Shown: positions 4,770 to 5,035 of the stretch, one piece after another
Layout of the letters: the number at the start of each line of letters is the position of its first letter
How positions within the stretch are numbered: position 1 is the stretch's first letter
From: Enterobacteriaceae bacterium
GTDB lineage: Bacteria; Pseudomonadota; Gammaproteobacteria; Enterobacterales; Enterobacteriaceae
Length of the DNA stretch: 5,035 nucleotides
Assembly (NCBI GenBank): GCA_022712475.1
Contig: JALAGK010000013.1
Span: 1 to 5,035, forward strand
Direction of reading: 5' to 3'
The notes under the pieces: model-generated
Seen by the model: the letters and a program-made list of their open reading frames with translations, nothing else
What the model was told of the DNA's origin: nothing
The model's database searches: none
Program-made: the position numbers and the translations under genes

Positions 4770-5035
4770 GACTTGAGGCTATAGGTAAATACTTCGCTCC
4801 AAAATCACCCATGCTTAGTGATTCGCCACGCGCCACAGCATGTGACTCTCTGGATATCAGCGGAGTAATGGCCGCACTGGGGATAGCAAACGCACAGTGC
4901 GGCCTTGGCATTGAACTGTATCTGGCAAAGATTGGTGCTAGCGCACCAACCAAGGCCATTGATGGGCTGGTGGAGATTGCAAAGCGCCTGGAGGGGCGCT
5001 GTAAGCAACTTTCCGAACTCGACGAAGATACTAAG
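4766..5035 (+). CDS. Q: Phage 82-type antitermination protein Q, N-terminal part (3' end outside window)
   Basis: An ATGA overlap with the ninG stop starts this frame at 4766, with AGAGAGG at 4755-4761 four bases ahead. The frame stays open for 90 codons to the right edge. The sequence [21 protein letters not shown] followed by [20 protein letters not shown] and AIDGLVEIA parallels the start of phage 82 Q (which opens MNLEALPKYYSPKSPKLSD and has VMAAQGM and LGLALFLAKVG). Q82-type proteins bind DNA near the late promoter pR', join paused RNA polymerase and make it resistant to terminators, allowing lysis and virion gene expression. The central CxxC-rich zinc region of this family would lie past the window. 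The place directly after ninG is standard. The identification is strong for family; completeness of the gene cannot be judged. Confidence 0.85.
   Translation, partial: MRLEAIGKYFAPKSPMLSDSPRATACDSLDISGVMAALGIANAQCGLGIELYLAKIGASAPTKAIDGLVEIAKRLEGRCKQLSELDEDTK
4932..4949 (+). repeat. Perfect 7-bp inverted repeat inside Q
   Basis: TTGGTGC (4932-4938) and GCACCAA (4943-4949) form a perfect 7-bp stem with a TAGC loop, inside the Q coding region. No T-tract follows, so it is not a terminator. It may be a coincidence of codon choice or an RNA hairpin or protein site. Confidence 0.4.
4966..4973 (+). other. Chi octamer GCTGGTGG
   Basis: This is a second exact copy of the E. coli Chi sequence, on the same strand as the one at 3326-3333, within the Q gene and 1640 bp downstream of the first. 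Confidence 0.6.

Noticed and set aside
4744..5008. Two minus-strand frames over the ninG-Q junction.
   Set aside because: The + strand frame matches Q82-type antiterminators from its first residue, so these are shadows.

Overview
The window looks like part of the rightward early operon of a lambdoid phage or prophage of an enteric host (Escherichia, Shigella or Salmonella type). The gene order is replication initiator, helicase, nin-type genes, ninG (rap), then late antiterminator Q. The whole operon reads on the + strand. Three products are recognisable from recalled family sequence: a NinB-like protein, a NinG/Rap protein very close to lambda NinG, and the start of a phage 82-type Q antiterminator.

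Positions 1-2336 are the replication module. The left edge cuts the 3' end of a phage replication-initiator gene. A 35-codon gene (352-459) follows, and its stop codon overlaps the TTG start of a T7-gp4-like primase-helicase (456-). The helicase frame is broken by two consecutive in-frame stops, TAG TAA at 1980-1985, just after helicase motif H3. The remaining part of the domain, with motif H4 and the arginine finger, continues in the same frame to 2336. The stops split a gene of about 626 codons into a 508-residue protein and a stranded C-terminal segment, so this replication module is probably defective.

Positions 2337-3389 are an accessory stretch. A non-coding gap of about 210 bases holds a possible promoter and two inverted repeats. 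Three small genes of unknown function follow (2549-2770, 2830-3060, 3102-3389). They are separated by two similar GC-rich hairpins followed by T-rich tracts (2789-2811 and 3063-3090). The first small gene has the layout of a moron: possible own promoter, one gene, terminator.

Positions 3361-5035 are the tightly packed nin/Q region: ninB-like, a 66-residue gene, a 74-residue helix-turn-helix-like gene, ninG and a partial Q. The genes overlap or touch (29-nt overlap, ATGA, 2-nt gap, 32-nt overlap, ATGA), which implies one transcript with translational coupling. NinB-type and NinG-type proteins act in phage recombination, and Q switches on late transcription. Two Chi octamers (3326-3333 and 4966-4973) lie on the + strand. 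I saw no tRNA, rRNA, CRISPR array or insertion sequence.
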